In this document: one piece after another, positions 41,733 through 51,096 of the stretch
How the letters are laid out: every line of letters begins with the position of its first letter
How positions within the stretch are numbered: the stretch's first letter is position 1
Assembly: GCF_002158995.1 (NCBI RefSeq)
Contig: NZ_LOHF01000008.1
Span: 93,593-157,592 of the forward strand
Origin: Pseudomonas caspiana
GTDB lineage: Bacteria; Pseudomonadota; Gammaproteobacteria; Pseudomonadales; Pseudomonadaceae
DNA length: 64,000 nucleotides
Direction of reading: 5' to 3'
The notes under the pieces: generated by a model
The model's input: the letters and a program-made list of their open reading frames with translations, nothing else
Told to the model about the DNA's origin: nothing
Database searches by the model: none
Translations under genes and position numbers: made by a program

Positions 41733-42167
41733 TCAACACTTGGCTCCCAGTGCAGTGAGCAGCGACTCCAAAGATTCAGGCGAGGCGTCATAAGCGTTTT
41801 CAGACTGCAACGTATCCCATTGCATCGCGTCGCTCAGGCAATAATCGCCAATGCATTTCATGGCTTGGACTTGCGAATTCAGCAGACCCAGAGGAATCCA
41901 CATATACGGCGAGCCACGCAAGGCATTGGGGACTGTCGAACCGCAGTGTTTGCAGAAATCATTCCTGTAGCCGCTGGGTTTGAGCCATGTGCTGATTTCA
42001 GACTGTCCGGCCTCCCATTGGAAACTGGATTCAGGCACGATTGTCGCGCAGTTATGACCTGTGCCCGTTTGCTTTCGGCAGAGGGAGCAGTGGCATCGAT
42101 AGAAAGAAAGCGGTTCTGTTCTCAGGGAAAAAACCACGGTTGCGCAAAGGCATTGTCCTGTCAGCAT
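41733..42167 (-). CDS. GFA-family zinc protein, 144 aa
   Basis: Glutathione-dependent formaldehyde-activating (GFA) family. Cysteine pairs GQCLCATVVF (Cys6, Cys8), RCHCSLCRK (Cys25, 27, 30) and FCKHCGS form the two zinc sites. Real activity of most members is unknown. It lies 5 bp from the end of the convergent acetyltransferase gene. Confidence 0.92.
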   Translation of the reverse strand: MLTGQCLCATVVFSLRTEPLSFYRCHCSLCRKQTGTGHNCATIVPESSFQWEAGQSEISTWLKPSGYRNDFCKHCGSTVPNALRGSPYMWIPLGLLNSQVQAMKCIGDYCLSDAMQWDTLQSENAYDASPESLESLLTALGAKC

Positions 42168-42182
42168 TTGTACATTCCCTTA

Positions 42183-42701
42183 TCAACGAGCCTGATGATC
42201 ATTCGATAAAAATTGCCGGGTGATTATTGCCACTGCCTCGGTCGCAGACGTTACCGCTGTGTCGATCGTAAACGGAGCTTCATCCCAGGCTTCATATTCA
42301 TGGCTCAATACAGACTGCCAGGCAGGTGGAGTCAACCCGCAAATATCACTTTGCCTGGTTTCAACCCGGCGCTGATGTTCCTGTTTATCAGAGCAAACCA
42401 CTTGAATGTTCACTAGCTGAATACCCGTGTGTGCGGCTACTTCACTCCAGGCGTTTCGGCTTTCCGTTACCGGGTTAACGCAATCAACAACCACCTTACT
42501 GCCAAGCTGAAGGTTGCTCAGCGCAAGTGCGTTCGCAACCCTGTATCCGCTGCGACCAACATCCTTTGCAAGCTCGCCGGAGTTACGGATAGCTTGCTCG
42601 ATCGTATCAATGCGCAGGTACACCGCAGGTATTTGCCTGGCGAGTTCACGCGCAATAGTCGTTTTACCCGTTCCGGGAAGGCCGCTGAAGACAATGAGCA
42701 T
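42183..42701 (-). CDS. AAA-type small kinase-like ATPase, 172 aa
   Basis: FSGLPGTGKTTIARELA (Walker A, 7-14) and VVVDCVNPVTESRNAW (Walker B region) place it with small P-loop kinases of the AAA_33/zeta-like type. ATG at 42701 is near the P-loop as usual. Substrate unknown, possibly a nucleoside, an antibiotic or a polypeptide. Confidence 0.82.
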   Translation of the reverse strand: MLIVFSGLPGTGKTTIARELARQIPAVYLRIDTIEQAIRNSGELAKDVGRSGYRVANALALSNLQLGSKVVVDCVNPVTESRNAWSEVAAHTGIQLVNIQVVCSDKQEHQRRVETRQSDICGLTPPAWQSVLSHEYEAWDEAPFTIDTAVTSATEAVAIITRQFLSNDHQAR

Positions 42702-42739
42702 TGGGTGTCCTGGTGTGAAGTGATAATTCGCGCCAAGTA

Positions 42740-43045
42740 TCAATCGAGCACGGGGCGCATAAAGCTTCGCTCATAGCTGACGATGAATTTCTTCTCCACT
42801 GCCAATGCCACTGCGTCAATGCATTCGGCATCGGTTTCCGCTTCTTTGCGATAGCGTTCGTAGTCCGAGAGACTTGGAAAGCTGAACAGGCAGTACGCGA
42901 TGTTGTTGGCACCTTCGGCCGGAAGGAAGTAGCCATGGTGCAAGCCGCCCATGCGCGTCACCAGACTGATCCATAAGCGTGAATAGTTTTCGAAAGCAGG
43001 GATTTGATACGGATCAATCAGGTACTTCACATGGCAGGTAATCAC
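42740..43045 (-). CDS. NIPSNAP-family protein, 101 aa
   Basis: A ferredoxin-like alpha/beta-barrel protein. VKYLIDPYQIPAFENYSRLW, GGLHHGYFLPAEGANNIAYCLFSF and YERYRKEAE fit NIPSNAP domains. GTG start at 43045. It precedes the kinase gene by 38 bp in the same direction and may be in the same operon. Confidence 0.85.
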   Translation of the reverse strand: MITCHVKYLIDPYQIPAFENYSRLWISLVTRMGGLHHGYFLPAEGANNIAYCLFSFPSLSDYERYRKEAETDAECIDAVALAVEKKFIVSYERSFMRPVLD

Positions 43046-43316
43046 ACGGGCTGTCCTTGTTCGTTAAAAAAGGGGAGGTTATCAATAATTGAGTCTTGAT
43101 CTGAATCCGGCTTGAAAAATAACACTGCCAAAGTCGCTTGCTGTCGGTTTCCCTGCATCATCATGCCCCCTGATATCTGAGTATGCGCAGGGTTAACGCC
43201 CTGGATTTGTTCAAGTGTTCCCACTCTGTGTATGCCGTTTTGTTGTTGTATCTGTATCTAACGTTTTTCGTTTTCGCGACTTACGCTTGCTCCGAATATT
43301 CTCAAGGAGCAACACG

Positions 43317-43952
43317 ATGCCCGAACTGTCCACTGTAGTTGCCTATGGCCTGATCTCGCTCGGCATGGTGTTGACCCCCGGTCCGAACATGATCTACCTG
43401 ATTTCGCGATCGATCTGTCAAGGACCGGTTGCCGGTTTGATTTCCCTGGGCGGCGTTGCGTTGGGTTTTGTGGTGTATATGGTCCTGGCGGCATTGGGCA
43501 TTACTGCGTTGGTTATGGCCGTTCCTTATGCGTACGACGCCCTGCGAATCGGCGGCGCGTTGTATCTGCTGTACCTGGCCTGGCAAGCGGTCAAACCGGG
43601 TGGCCGTTCTGCATTCCAGGTCAAAGATTTGCCCATGGACGGCCCACGAAAGTTGTTCATGATGGGCTTCGTCACCAATCTTCTGAATCCCAAAGTGGCG
43701 GTCATGTATTTGTCGTTGCTGCCCCAGTTCATTGACCCGACTGATCACGGCAGTGTGCTGACGCAATCTTTAGTGCTGGGTTTTACGCAGATATTTATTA
43801 GCGTGAGCGTCAACGCAATGATTGCCATAACGGCGGGTTCAATCGCTGCGTTTTTCGTGGGCAGGCCTTTTTGGCAGGTGGTACAGCGCTGGTTGATGGG
43901 CACGGTACTGATGGGCCTTGCCGTGCGGATGTTAATTGATGGGCGGCGGTAA
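43317..43952 (+). CDS. LysE/RhtB-family amino-acid exporter, 211 aa
   Basis: Six membrane helices and the family opening LISLGMVLTPGPNMIYLISR with GFVTNLLNPKVAVMYLSLLP. ATG at 43317 has AAGGAG upstream. It exports an amino acid or homoserine lactone-like compound, substrate not predictable. Confidence 0.92.
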   Translation: MPELSTVVAYGLISLGMVLTPGPNMIYLISRSICQGPVAGLISLGGVALGFVVYMVLAALGITALVMAVPYAYDALRIGGALYLLYLAWQAVKPGGRSAFQVKDLPMDGPRKLFMMGFVTNLLNPKVAVMYLSLLPQFIDPTDHGSVLTQSLVLGFTQIFISVSVNAMIAITAGSIAAFFVGRPFWQVVQRWLMGTVLMGLAVRMLIDGRR

Positions 43953-43986
43953 AGTAGCCGCGCAGCCTTCAAAGCTGAATACAGTT

Positions 43987-44079
43987 CTGTAGGAACTCAC
44001 CGAAGGTACGAGGCCAGCGATGACGGTTTGTCTGACACACCGCTATCGCTGGCCTCGTACCCTCGGTGAGCTCCTACAG
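43987..44079 (+). repeat. REPIN-like inverted repeat with CTGTAGGAGC cap, copy 1
   Basis: Arms of 35 bp (43987-44021 and 44045-44079) with about three mismatches around a 23-bp loop. The arm ends CTGTAGGA and TCCTACAG. The right arm is followed by tandem CTCCTACAG copies. It lies between the exporter and the lipoprotein gene (convergent). Confidence 0.8.
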
Positions 44080-44102
44080 CTCCTACAGCTCCTGCCGCGT
44101 TC

Positions 44103-45497
44103 TTACTTCACCGACTCAATCCGATAATCGCTGTAATAAAACCGGTTCTTGTCTGTACTGGCCTGGAAGAAATACCCGTAATCGTTCAGGTAGTAAACGT
44201 GGTTAACCCGCTTGTACTGATCCCCTTCTGTGCTGCAGGACAAAGCTTTGGCTGTACCGGAAAGGGCGGCGTTGAGTTCGCTGGCATTCAGTTCGCGTTC
44301 GACTTTGCAGTGGGTGGTTTGAGGCTTGCCCCCGTATTTCCCGACCAGGCTGCTGACCGTTGTCTGGGTGGAGGTGTGGCTAACGGTTTCGCCGACCGGC
44401 AGGGTTTTCCAGTTGCCGCTGAAGCTGAGTTGGCTGGTGGATCTGCTGTCACTTGCACCATTAACGGTGAAGTTTGTTTTGGACACCAGTGGGAGCAGAC
44501 CGCGCCAGCTGACTTGTTGGTTGTCATAGCCTTCAGCGCGTGAGTTGATGCTCAATTGACCACTCGACTTATCGGTGCTGATAAAGCGCTCTTCACTGGC
44601 GGTGCCGCTTTTGCCCTCGAAGTTTGTGGTGCCTTGGGTGCGCACGTAGTTGAGCGTTTGCCGGGGTTGGCCAAGATCAAGTTGTTTGATCGCGTTCAGT
44701 ACGGATGGCTGCACGGCTTCCAGCTTGATCACCAAAGGAGCCTTCTGGCGCGGCTTGAAGGTATCCAGCGCGGCGGTTTTTTCCGCGTTGCCACACGCCA
44801 GGGCGAACAACGCCTGATAGTCAGCATTGCTGCCTACGATCTGCTCGGCGGCGGGGGATGCAGTCACCCGCCCATCGGTCACCCGGTTGTTTGCGTCCAG
44901 ATCGTAACCCGCAAGCATTTTGTAGGTGCCCGCCGCGCAGGACACTGCAAACTGCTCGCGCTTCTGCGCATAAGGGGCGTCATAGGGCACGTCAGTGAGT
45001 ACGGTGGGGCTATCGAAGGCGGCCCAAAAGCGCACTTCGCCGTTGACTGTTTTCACGCTATTGCGGTCAAGCAATGTCCAGTCTTCGCGGTCGTTGGTTT
45101 TCACCACGCGCCAGTCGGGTTTGGGTGTCTGTGCGCAGGCCTGCGTGAACGTCGGGTTGGCCGCGAGCGAAGGATACAGCGTCGGCGATAACTGTCTGGC
45201 TGCGCTGTAGTTGACGGACCCCGCCGGATACGCGCGTTGAGTGCCATGCACATACAGAAAATAGAGCGTGGGCGACGAGCATGCTGCCTCGAACATACCG
45301 GTAACAGGCACCGTGTTAATGGACTGCGGCACGGCAACCTGAAAGGTCAACGCATCGCCTTCACGCATGATGCTGTTCTGTATCAGCGGCTGACCCATGG
45401 TGGCTTGCAGCCCACGTTCGGCGTTATGGGAGTTGGTGGCGCAACCTGCCAGGCTGACGACGCCACAGACAAGCATGACTTGAGCAATAAAACGCAC
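44103..45497 (-). CDS. Lipoprotein of unknown function, 464 aa
   Basis: A lipobox LAGC (Cys19) after a hydrophobic signal gives a membrane-anchored lipoprotein. The rest is a large polar, probably beta-rich domain with several Cys pairs and repeated SFSG/YRIE-like strands. No family is recognised. It is probably exposed in the periplasm or on the outer membrane. Confidence 0.75.
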   Translation of the reverse strand: MRFIAQVMLVCGVVSLAGCATNSHNAERGLQATMGQPLIQNSIMREGDALTFQVAVPQSINTVPVTGMFEAACSSPTLYFLYVHGTQRAYPAGSVNYSAARQLSPTLYPSLAANPTFTQACAQTPKPDWRVVKTNDREDWTLLDRNSVKTVNGEVRFWAAFDSPTVLTDVPYDAPYAQKREQFAVSCAAGTYKMLAGYDLDANNRVTDGRVTASPAAEQIVGSNADYQALFALACGNAEKTAALDTFKPRQKAPLVIKLEAVQPSVLNAIKQLDLGQPRQTLNYVRTQGTTNFEGKSGTASEERFISTDKSSGQLSINSRAEGYDNQQVSWRGLLPLVSKTNFTVNGASDSRSTSQLSFSGNWKTLPVGETVSHTSTQTTVSSLVGKYGGKPQTTHCKVERELNASELNAALSGTAKALSCSTEGDQYKRVNHVYYLNDYGYFFQASTDKNRFYYSDYRIESVK

Positions 45498-45577
45498 GGC
45501 TATCTCTCAGATTCCATTCGGGATGTTGCAGTGTCGATGGGGCAGCACAATTCTTCAAGTGATAAGCGCTGTCAGGC

Positions 45578-45841
45578 TCAGTGTCCATGCACGGTCCATG
45601 CGACCAGCCGGGCAACCATCGGCCTTACAACCAGCACGCAGACGAAGGCTGCGGGCATTGCCACTCGATAGGCATTCATCACATTCCTCAGGTAATCTTC
45701 GTCGAATCCAAACTCCGCCAGGGTGATCACCAGGCACATCAGGAACGCCATGATAGTTGCCATGTAGAGCGCAAAAACGTAAGGCGTTGCGCGTTTTGGA
45801 AAGCGAAGACGCAGGCTGGTTTGGCTCGTTCGAGCTGTCAT
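45578..45841 (-). CDS. DUF2798 small membrane protein, 87 aa
   Basis: Two membrane helices (about 21-43 and 58-80) with PYVFALYMATIMAFLMCLV and YRVAMPAAFVCVLVVRPMV, the DUF2798 pattern. Function unknown. It is divergent from the LysR gene at 45971 and may be its target. Confidence 0.85.
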   Translation of the reverse strand: MTARTSQTSLRLRFPKRATPYVFALYMATIMAFLMCLVITLAEFGFDEDYLRNVMNAYRVAMPAAFVCVLVVRPMVARLVAWTVHGH

Positions 45842-45970
45842 CGGTTAACCTCTTGGATAGTCTGGCGGTAGCCGGAGCCGCTAACCTAACAAGCGGCGGA
45901 ATATGCGGGTAGCCAAGCGGCGCTTGAATCACTCATAAGTAAAGTCAACGAATAGGGCGCCAAAGATTCG

Positions 45971-46897
45971 ATGGATATTCTGGGTTTGATTAATACCTTC
46001 ATCCGCGTGGTGGAAGCGGGCAGCATCGCCGCGGCAGCACGTGCCCAGGGGATGAGCGCCGCCGCAGCGAGCCAGAGCATTACCCGGCTGGAAAAACATC
46101 TGGGCACGCGACTGCTGTCGCGCACCACGCGCAGGATGGCACTCACCGAAAGCGGTACGCGTTACTACGAAAAGGTGCGGCACATCCCGCGCGATATCGA
46201 ACTCGCGTCGCAAGCCGCAGCCGTTGCCACCGAACCTCAAGGGCGGCTGTGTATTGCAACCACGGCGGCGTTTGGACGTCATGTACTGGCGCCGCTGATG
46301 CCCGCGTTCAAGGCCGCCTATCCGCGTATCAGTGTCGAGTTGATCAGTGCCGACCGGCGTGTCGATCATCGGCTGGAAGGTGTGGACGTCAGTATCCGAA
46401 TCCAGGCGCAACTCAGTGATCAGCTGGTTGCCCGCCATATTGCTTCGCTGCCTTTTGTTTTCTGTGCATCGCCCGCTTATCTTGATCGCGCCGGAGTGCC
46501 TGTCACGCCTGACGATTTGAAAGCACACGCCTGCCTGGTGTTTCGCTATCCCACCGACGGGCGTTTTCTGCCGTGGAATTTCATACTCGGGGGCAAGCGT
46601 TTCGAGGCGAAGGTCAATCCGGGTTTTGTCTGTGATGACATCGACATGCTCACGCAGATCGCCCTGAATGGCGGCGGCATTGCGCGACTGGCCAGCTTTA
46701 TTGCGCAGCCGCATATCGCCAGCGGCCGACTGCTGCCGCTGTTCGAGTCAGAAAGCCGCGGCGCTGCGGCGGCTGAGTCTGAACCGATGGATATTTATGC
46801 ATGTGTCACAGAACGGTCGGCATTGAATGCGAAGGTACGTGCGTTCATTGAGTTTCTTGAGGGCGCGCTGCAAGGTGGCTCGACTACGAGTAAATGA
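45971..46897 (+). CDS. LysR-family transcriptional regulator, 308 aa
   Basis: Helix-turn-helix SIAAAARAQGMSAAAASQSITRLE and a normal effector domain. Divergent from DUF2798 with 129 bp between. It probably regulates that gene or the esterase downstream. Confidence 0.93.
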   Translation: MDILGLINTFIRVVEAGSIAAAARAQGMSAAAASQSITRLEKHLGTRLLSRTTRRMALTESGTRYYEKVRHIPRDIELASQAAAVATEPQGRLCIATTAAFGRHVLAPLMPAFKAAYPRISVELISADRRVDHRLEGVDVSIRIQAQLSDQLVARHIASLPFVFCASPAYLDRAGVPVTPDDLKAHACLVFRYPTDGRFLPWNFILGGKRFEAKVNPGFVCDDIDMLTQIALNGGGIARLASFIAQPHIASGRLLPLFESESRGAAAAESEPMDIYACVTERSALNAKVRAFIEFLEGALQGGSTTSK

Positions 46898-46973
46898 AAG
46901 TTGGGTGATCAGAACTCGTAATAAATGTGGCGTTCTACTCATTTCCCGCCAAGCGTTTTGGCGTGCGGTAAAC

Positions 46974-47078
46974 ACGTGACCTGTAGGAGTGAGCTTGCTC
47001 GCGATCGGGTTTTTTCTGTTGATAAGTTATCGACTGACGTAATGCTATCGCGAGCAGGCTCACCCCTACAGGTCACGT
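46974..47078 (+). repeat. REPIN-like inverted repeat with CTGTAGGAG cap, copy 2
   Basis: Arms 46974-47005 and 47047-47078 (32 bp, two mismatches) around a 41-bp loop. It lies immediately upstream of the esterase gene, so it may sit in its leader. Confidence 0.78.
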
Positions 47079-47122
47079 ATTTCAAACCGAAGACTATGCA
47101 TCGTTCGACAGGAGGCCACACA

Positions 47123-48100
47123 TTGGATCACCACGAGCTTCAGGCTTTTACCGAGCATGAAGTCGCAGAAATGCGACGCTTCAATAAAAAGCTCGGCTGG
47201 TTACCGCGTTTTCGAATCCGTAATCGCTTGATGCCTCGTGTAATTCAAACACTCTTGCGAGCGGGGCAAATCGGCGGCGCGAGCAAGCTGGCCAAGCATG
47301 GGCAGCAGGCTGAAAAAAGATCGGTGGGTGTCGACGGCGTATCGGTGCCCGTGCGGATCTTAAGGCCCAAAGGCCAGGCAAAAGGCGTGGTGTTTGATAT
47401 CCATGGTGGTGGCTGGGTTATCGGCAACGCGCAAATGAACGACGACCTTAACCTCGCCCTGGTGAAGGCGTGCGATGTCGCGGTGGTTTCGGTGGACTAC
47501 CGCCTTGCGGTATCAACGCCTGTTGAAGGCTTGATGGATGACTGTCTTTCTGCCGCGCGCTGGCTATTGAGTGCTGCCAATGAAGAATTTGCTGATTTAC
47601 CCGTGATCATCATCGGTGAGTCGGCGGGCGGGCATCTGGCGGCGGCGACGCTGTTGCGGCTAAAAGCCTGGCCGGATTTGCTTCGGCGGGTAAGCGGGGC
47701 AGTTTTGTATTACGGCGTTTACGATCTGACGGGCACTGCGAGTGTGAGGGCCGCAGGCCCTGAAACGCTGGTGCTGGATGGCCCGGGAATGGTCGATGCA
47801 TTGCGTCTGCTTACGCCTGATATCAGCGACGAGGAGCGCCGTCAGCCACCGCTATCGCCTCTGTACGGCGACCTCACGGACATGCCGCCGGCGCTGATGT
47901 TTGCCGGTGAACTGGATCCGCTTCTGGACGACACCGTGCAGATGGCTGATCGATGGGCGAAGTCGGCGGATGTTGAAGTTCACGTGACACCGATTTGTGC
48001 GCATGGGTTTATTCATTTTCCGACGGCGATGACGGGACGTGTTCTTGCGCGCAGCCATCAGTGGATCACGGACCGGATCGGCGCGGTGACCGGTAACTGA
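47123..48100 (+). CDS. Alpha/beta hydrolase of the hormone-sensitive-lipase type, 325 aa
   Basis: HGGG (94-97, FDIHGGGWVIG) oxyanion motif and GESAGG with nucleophile Ser167 define the family IV esterases. ICAHGFIHF supplies the His. TTG at 47123 is chosen because AGGAGG lies 7 bases upstream. The ATG at 47096 has none. Probable carboxylesterase or lipase of unknown substrate. Confidence 0.88.
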   Translation: MDHHELQAFTEHEVAEMRRFNKKLGWLPRFRIRNRLMPRVIQTLLRAGQIGGASKLAKHGQQAEKRSVGVDGVSVPVRILRPKGQAKGVVFDIHGGGWVIGNAQMNDDLNLALVKACDVAVVSVDYRLAVSTPVEGLMDDCLSAARWLLSAANEEFADLPVIIIGESAGGHLAAATLLRLKAWPDLLRRVSGAVLYYGVYDLTGTASVRAAGPETLVLDGPGMVDALRLLTPDISDEERRQPPLSPLYGDLTDMPPALMFAGELDPLLDDTVQMADRWAKSADVEVHVTPICAHGFIHFPTAMTGRVLARSHQWITDRIGAVTGN

Positions 48101-48130
48101 GTACCTGCCCGCGTCTGGCTTGGCAGGCCC

Positions 48131-49009
48131 TTACGCTGAGAGGACTTGCTGTAAATGCGCCACGGCTTCATCAACGAAGGTGCTGACGGCGAGGGGGATT
48201 TGCTTGCGGCTGGGGAAGACGATGAACAGGTCGTTGTTTTGCTGGCCGTAGTCCGGTAGCACTTCTACCAGGCGGCCACTTTTCAAACTCTGGCGCAGGA
48301 CCGATTCGGGCAAAAAGCAGATACCCAAGCCTGCGAGCGTTGCTTTCAACTGAGCTTGTGCGGTGCTCGCACAGAGTCTTCCCACGATATCGACTCGCGC
48401 TGGCCCGGTTGCGCTGGCCAGATTCCATGATGTCTGGCCGGAGGGGTGAGGGAAGCACACGCAGTCATGATGCCCCAGTGCATGAATGTCCTGCGGCACT
48501 CCCCGAGCCGCGAGGTAAGCGGGGCTTGCCGCGAGCAGGCGGCGACCTGTTTTGACCTTTCGGGCAACAAGGCTTGAGTCAGGCATAGCGCCGGCCCTGA
48601 ACGCCAGATCGATGCCTTCAGCGATCAAGTCATTGCGTTGATCGCCCAGCAGGAAGTCCAGTTGGACCCTGGGGTATCGAGCCAGAAAATCCGCCACGAA
48701 ATTCATGTCGAACAATTCGAAAAAATCTGCGGGTGCCGCGACCCTGACTCTACCGGCAGGCTCCTGGCTGCCGTTGAGCAGCTCGCTGCTGATCTCTATC
48801 AGTTGGGTGATCTGCGCGGCGCTTTGCTCATACAAGGATTTGCCCGCATCGGTCAGTGTCAATTTGCGGGTTGATCGATGAAGCAGCCTGGCCCCCAGGT
48901 TTTCCTCCAACTGCTTGATGCGACGGCTGAGTGTATTTGACGGTGCGCCGATACGCCGTGCTGCGCCAGCGATGCTCCCGGCATCGACTACTTGGATGAA
49001 AATTGCCAC
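48131..49009 (-). CDS. LysR-family transcriptional regulator, 292 aa
   Basis: Helix-turn-helix SIAGAARRIGAPSNTLSRRIKQLE and effector domain. The first usable standard start is GTG at 49009. LysR proteins normally begin 5-6 residues earlier, and the codons before it (ATC GAC CTG AAC GAT) read as a typical IDLND opening without an ATG, so an unusual start is possible. It is divergent from the pirin gene (49170), its likely target. Confidence 0.85.
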   Translation of the reverse strand: MAIFIQVVDAGSIAGAARRIGAPSNTLSRRIKQLEENLGARLLHRSTRKLTLTDAGKSLYEQSAAQITQLIEISSELLNGSQEPAGRVRVAAPADFFELFDMNFVADFLARYPRVQLDFLLGDQRNDLIAEGIDLAFRAGAMPDSSLVARKVKTGRRLLAASPAYLAARGVPQDIHALGHHDCVCFPHPSGQTSWNLASATGPARVDIVGRLCASTAQAQLKATLAGLGICFLPESVLRQSLKSGRLVEVLPDYGQQNNDLFIVFPSRKQIPLAVSTFVDEAVAHLQQVLSA

Positions 49010-49169
49010 ATCGTTCAGGTCGATTATTGTATTAAGCCAAAAATGGATGAGTCCAAATCGATTGTAGCGACTAATCAGCGGGATGCCGACTCCCTACCAT
49101 GAGCGCACGCAAACAGTTGCTGCCTGTCCGGGCGGAGCAACGTTCACTCATATTCAAGGAGTCAATTAC

Positions 49170-50054
49170 ATGAATGCATCATCGGTCGTTAACGCAGTCA
49201 CTCCTCGTCCGATCAGCCATCGCACCACGGGTACTGGCCATGGTCCGATCGTCCGGCTGATGAGCCCGTCGGACTATGGGCAACTGATCAAGCCGTTTGT
49301 TTTTCTGGATTTGGTTGAAGGTCCGAAGTCGTTCCTCGGCAGCATGCCAATGCATCCGCACTCCGGTATTGCCACGGTCACCGTGATCACTGAGGGCAAT
49401 GTGCATTTTGATGATCCTGAGGCAGGCCGCGGAACGATTGCCTACGGTGGGGTTGAATGGATGCGTGCCGGTGGCGGCGTGTGGCACGGCAAAGAAATGT
49501 CGGCAGGCACTTCAGATCGGATTCAAGGCTTCCAGCTCTGGCTCGCGTTGGGGCCGGAACTTGAAAACGGTTCTGTTGATAGCCAGTACCTGGAAGCCGA
49601 CGCAATGCCCACTTCGGGTCTGGCGCGGGTGATTGTGGGCCAGTACGAAGGCGTGCAGAGTCCGGTTCGCGCGCCTGAAGGCATCAACTATTTGCTGGTG
49701 ACTATTCCTGCCGGTGAGTCCTGGACCTACACGCCGCCGCAGGGACATGAGTCGCTCTGGATGAGCCTCAGTCGCGGCTCGGTCAGCTCGCCAGATCCAA
49801 TCGTGGCAGGCGAAATGGTGATTTTCGAGCGAGGCAGCCAGGTCGTTACGCTTGAGGCCGGGCAAGCAGGTGCGACCTTTGTCCTCGGTTCGGCCGCGCC
49901 TCATCCTTATGACCTGAAACTCGGCTACTACTCGGTGCACACCAGCGAGGAAGCGCTGCGTGCCGGTGAAGCAAACATCGCTGAAATCGGGAACCGACTG
50001 CGTCAGCAGGCGCAATCTCAAGAGAGTTCGACTTCGGTTCCGGTTTTTAAATAG
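49170..50054 (+). CDS. Pirin-family protein, 294 aa
   Basis: Double cupin. MHPHSGIATVTVITEGNVHF (metal His residues), GGGVWHGKEMS and the C-terminal cupin mark pirins, some with quercetinase activity. ATG at 49170 has AAGGAG upstream. The upstream frame from 49083 is rejected. Confidence 0.93.
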   Translation: MNASSVVNAVTPRPISHRTTGTGHGPIVRLMSPSDYGQLIKPFVFLDLVEGPKSFLGSMPMHPHSGIATVTVITEGNVHFDDPEAGRGTIAYGGVEWMRAGGGVWHGKEMSAGTSDRIQGFQLWLALGPELENGSVDSQYLEADAMPTSGLARVIVGQYEGVQSPVRAPEGINYLLVTIPAGESWTYTPPQGHESLWMSLSRGSVSSPDPIVAGEMVIFERGSQVVTLEAGQAGATFVLGSAAPHPYDLKLGYYSVHTSEEALRAGEANIAEIGNRLRQQAQSQESSTSVPVFK

Positions 50055-50088
50055 GGTCAGGGGTTGATGCAAGCTGATGCTTTAAACC

Positions 50089-50125
50089 TGCGCGTAACCG
50101 GCCGATGGTCGACCGGTTACGCGCA
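50089..50125 (+). terminator. Perfect 13-bp hairpin between convergent genes
   Basis: TGCGCGTAACCGG (50089-50101) and CCGGTTACGCGCA (50113-50125) with 11-nt loop, in the gap between the pirin and aldo-keto reductase genes. No T-tract follows, so a terminator role is likely but not certain. Confidence 0.55.
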
Positions 50126-50142
50126 ACGTTGATCGCCTGCGG

Positions 50143-51024
50143 TCAATCCGCGATGGCGTTCAGCTCTGCCATGATTTCATCCGACAGAACCAATTCGCTC
50201 ACTGCAAGATTCTCTCTTAAGTGGATGACCGAGGATGTGCCGGGGATCAGCAGAATGTTAGGTGAGCGGCGTAACAGCCATGCCAGTGCCAACTGCTTTG
50301 GCGTCACGTCGAGTCGCTGTGCGACCGTCGACAGTGCCGACGATTGAATCGGTGTGAATCCACCCAGTGGGAAAAACGGCACGTAGGCAATTCCGTCACG
50401 GGCCAGCTCGTCGATCATGGCGTTATCGTGTTGGTGGGCGATGTTGTAAAGGTTCTGCACGCAGACGAATTTGGTCAGCTTCCGCGCTTCGGCGACTTGC
50501 GTGGGCGTGACATTGCTGATGCCGATATGGCGAACGAGTCCTTGCTGCTGTAATTCCGCAACGGCGCTCAATTGTTCTTCGATCGAACCTTCGGCTGGTC
50601 CCATTGCGCTGAACATGATGCGCACATTCACTACATCCAGCACGTCCAGGCCCAGATTGCGCAGGTTGTCGTGTACAGCCTGGGTCAGATCTTTTTTCGA
50701 CGTGGCTGGAATCCAGGAGCCGTCTTCGCCGCGAACGGCGCCCACCTTGGTAACTATCGTGAGGTCATCTCGGTAGGGATGCAGTGCTTCGCGAATAATC
50801 TGGTTGGTCACATGCGGCCCGTAAAAGTCGCTGGTGTCGATGTGATCCACGCCAGATTCGACAGCCTCACGCAGGACTGCCACCGCGGCTTGACGATCCT
50901 TGGGCGGACCAAACACACCGGGGCCTGCCAACTGCATTGCGCCGTAACCGATTCGCTTCACCTGGCGGTCGCCGAGATTGAACGTGCCGCTTTTGTTGCC
51001 TCTTTTGTTTAAAGCATCCGTCAT
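50143..51024 (-). CDS. Aldo/keto reductase, 293 aa
   Basis: The NADPH-dependent AKR fold is seen in VDHIDTSDFYGPH (Asp and catalytic Tyr), TKVGA, RHIGISN and LIPGTSS. ATG at 51024 is chosen. A longer start at 51093 is possible. It is divergent from the TetR gene at 51097 across 72 bp, the likely regulator. Confidence 0.92.
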   Translation of the reverse strand: MTDALNKRGNKSGTFNLGDRQVKRIGYGAMQLAGPGVFGPPKDRQAAVAVLREAVESGVDHIDTSDFYGPHVTNQIIREALHPYRDDLTIVTKVGAVRGEDGSWIPATSKKDLTQAVHDNLRNLGLDVLDVVNVRIMFSAMGPAEGSIEEQLSAVAELQQQGLVRHIGISNVTPTQVAEARKLTKFVCVQNLYNIAHQHDNAMIDELARDGIAYVPFFPLGGFTPIQSSALSTVAQRLDVTPKQLALAWLLRRSPNILLIPGTSSVIHLRENLAVSELVLSDEIMAELNAIAD

Positions 51025-51096
51025 ATCTATCGCTCTTGCTTTGCGTGAGGAAAAACTATGATATGAAGGAACCTTCAGGTTTTGAATTCGCATTCC

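Noticed and set aside
43042-43224. A 60-codon frame just upstream of the NIPSNAP gene with overlapping stop
   Set aside because: Only a GTG start without any ribosome binding site. It could be real, but nothing in the protein supports it.
43987-44093. CRISPR-like repeats
   Set aside because: The copies are inverted, not directly repeated with spacers, and belong to the REPIN-like palindromes.
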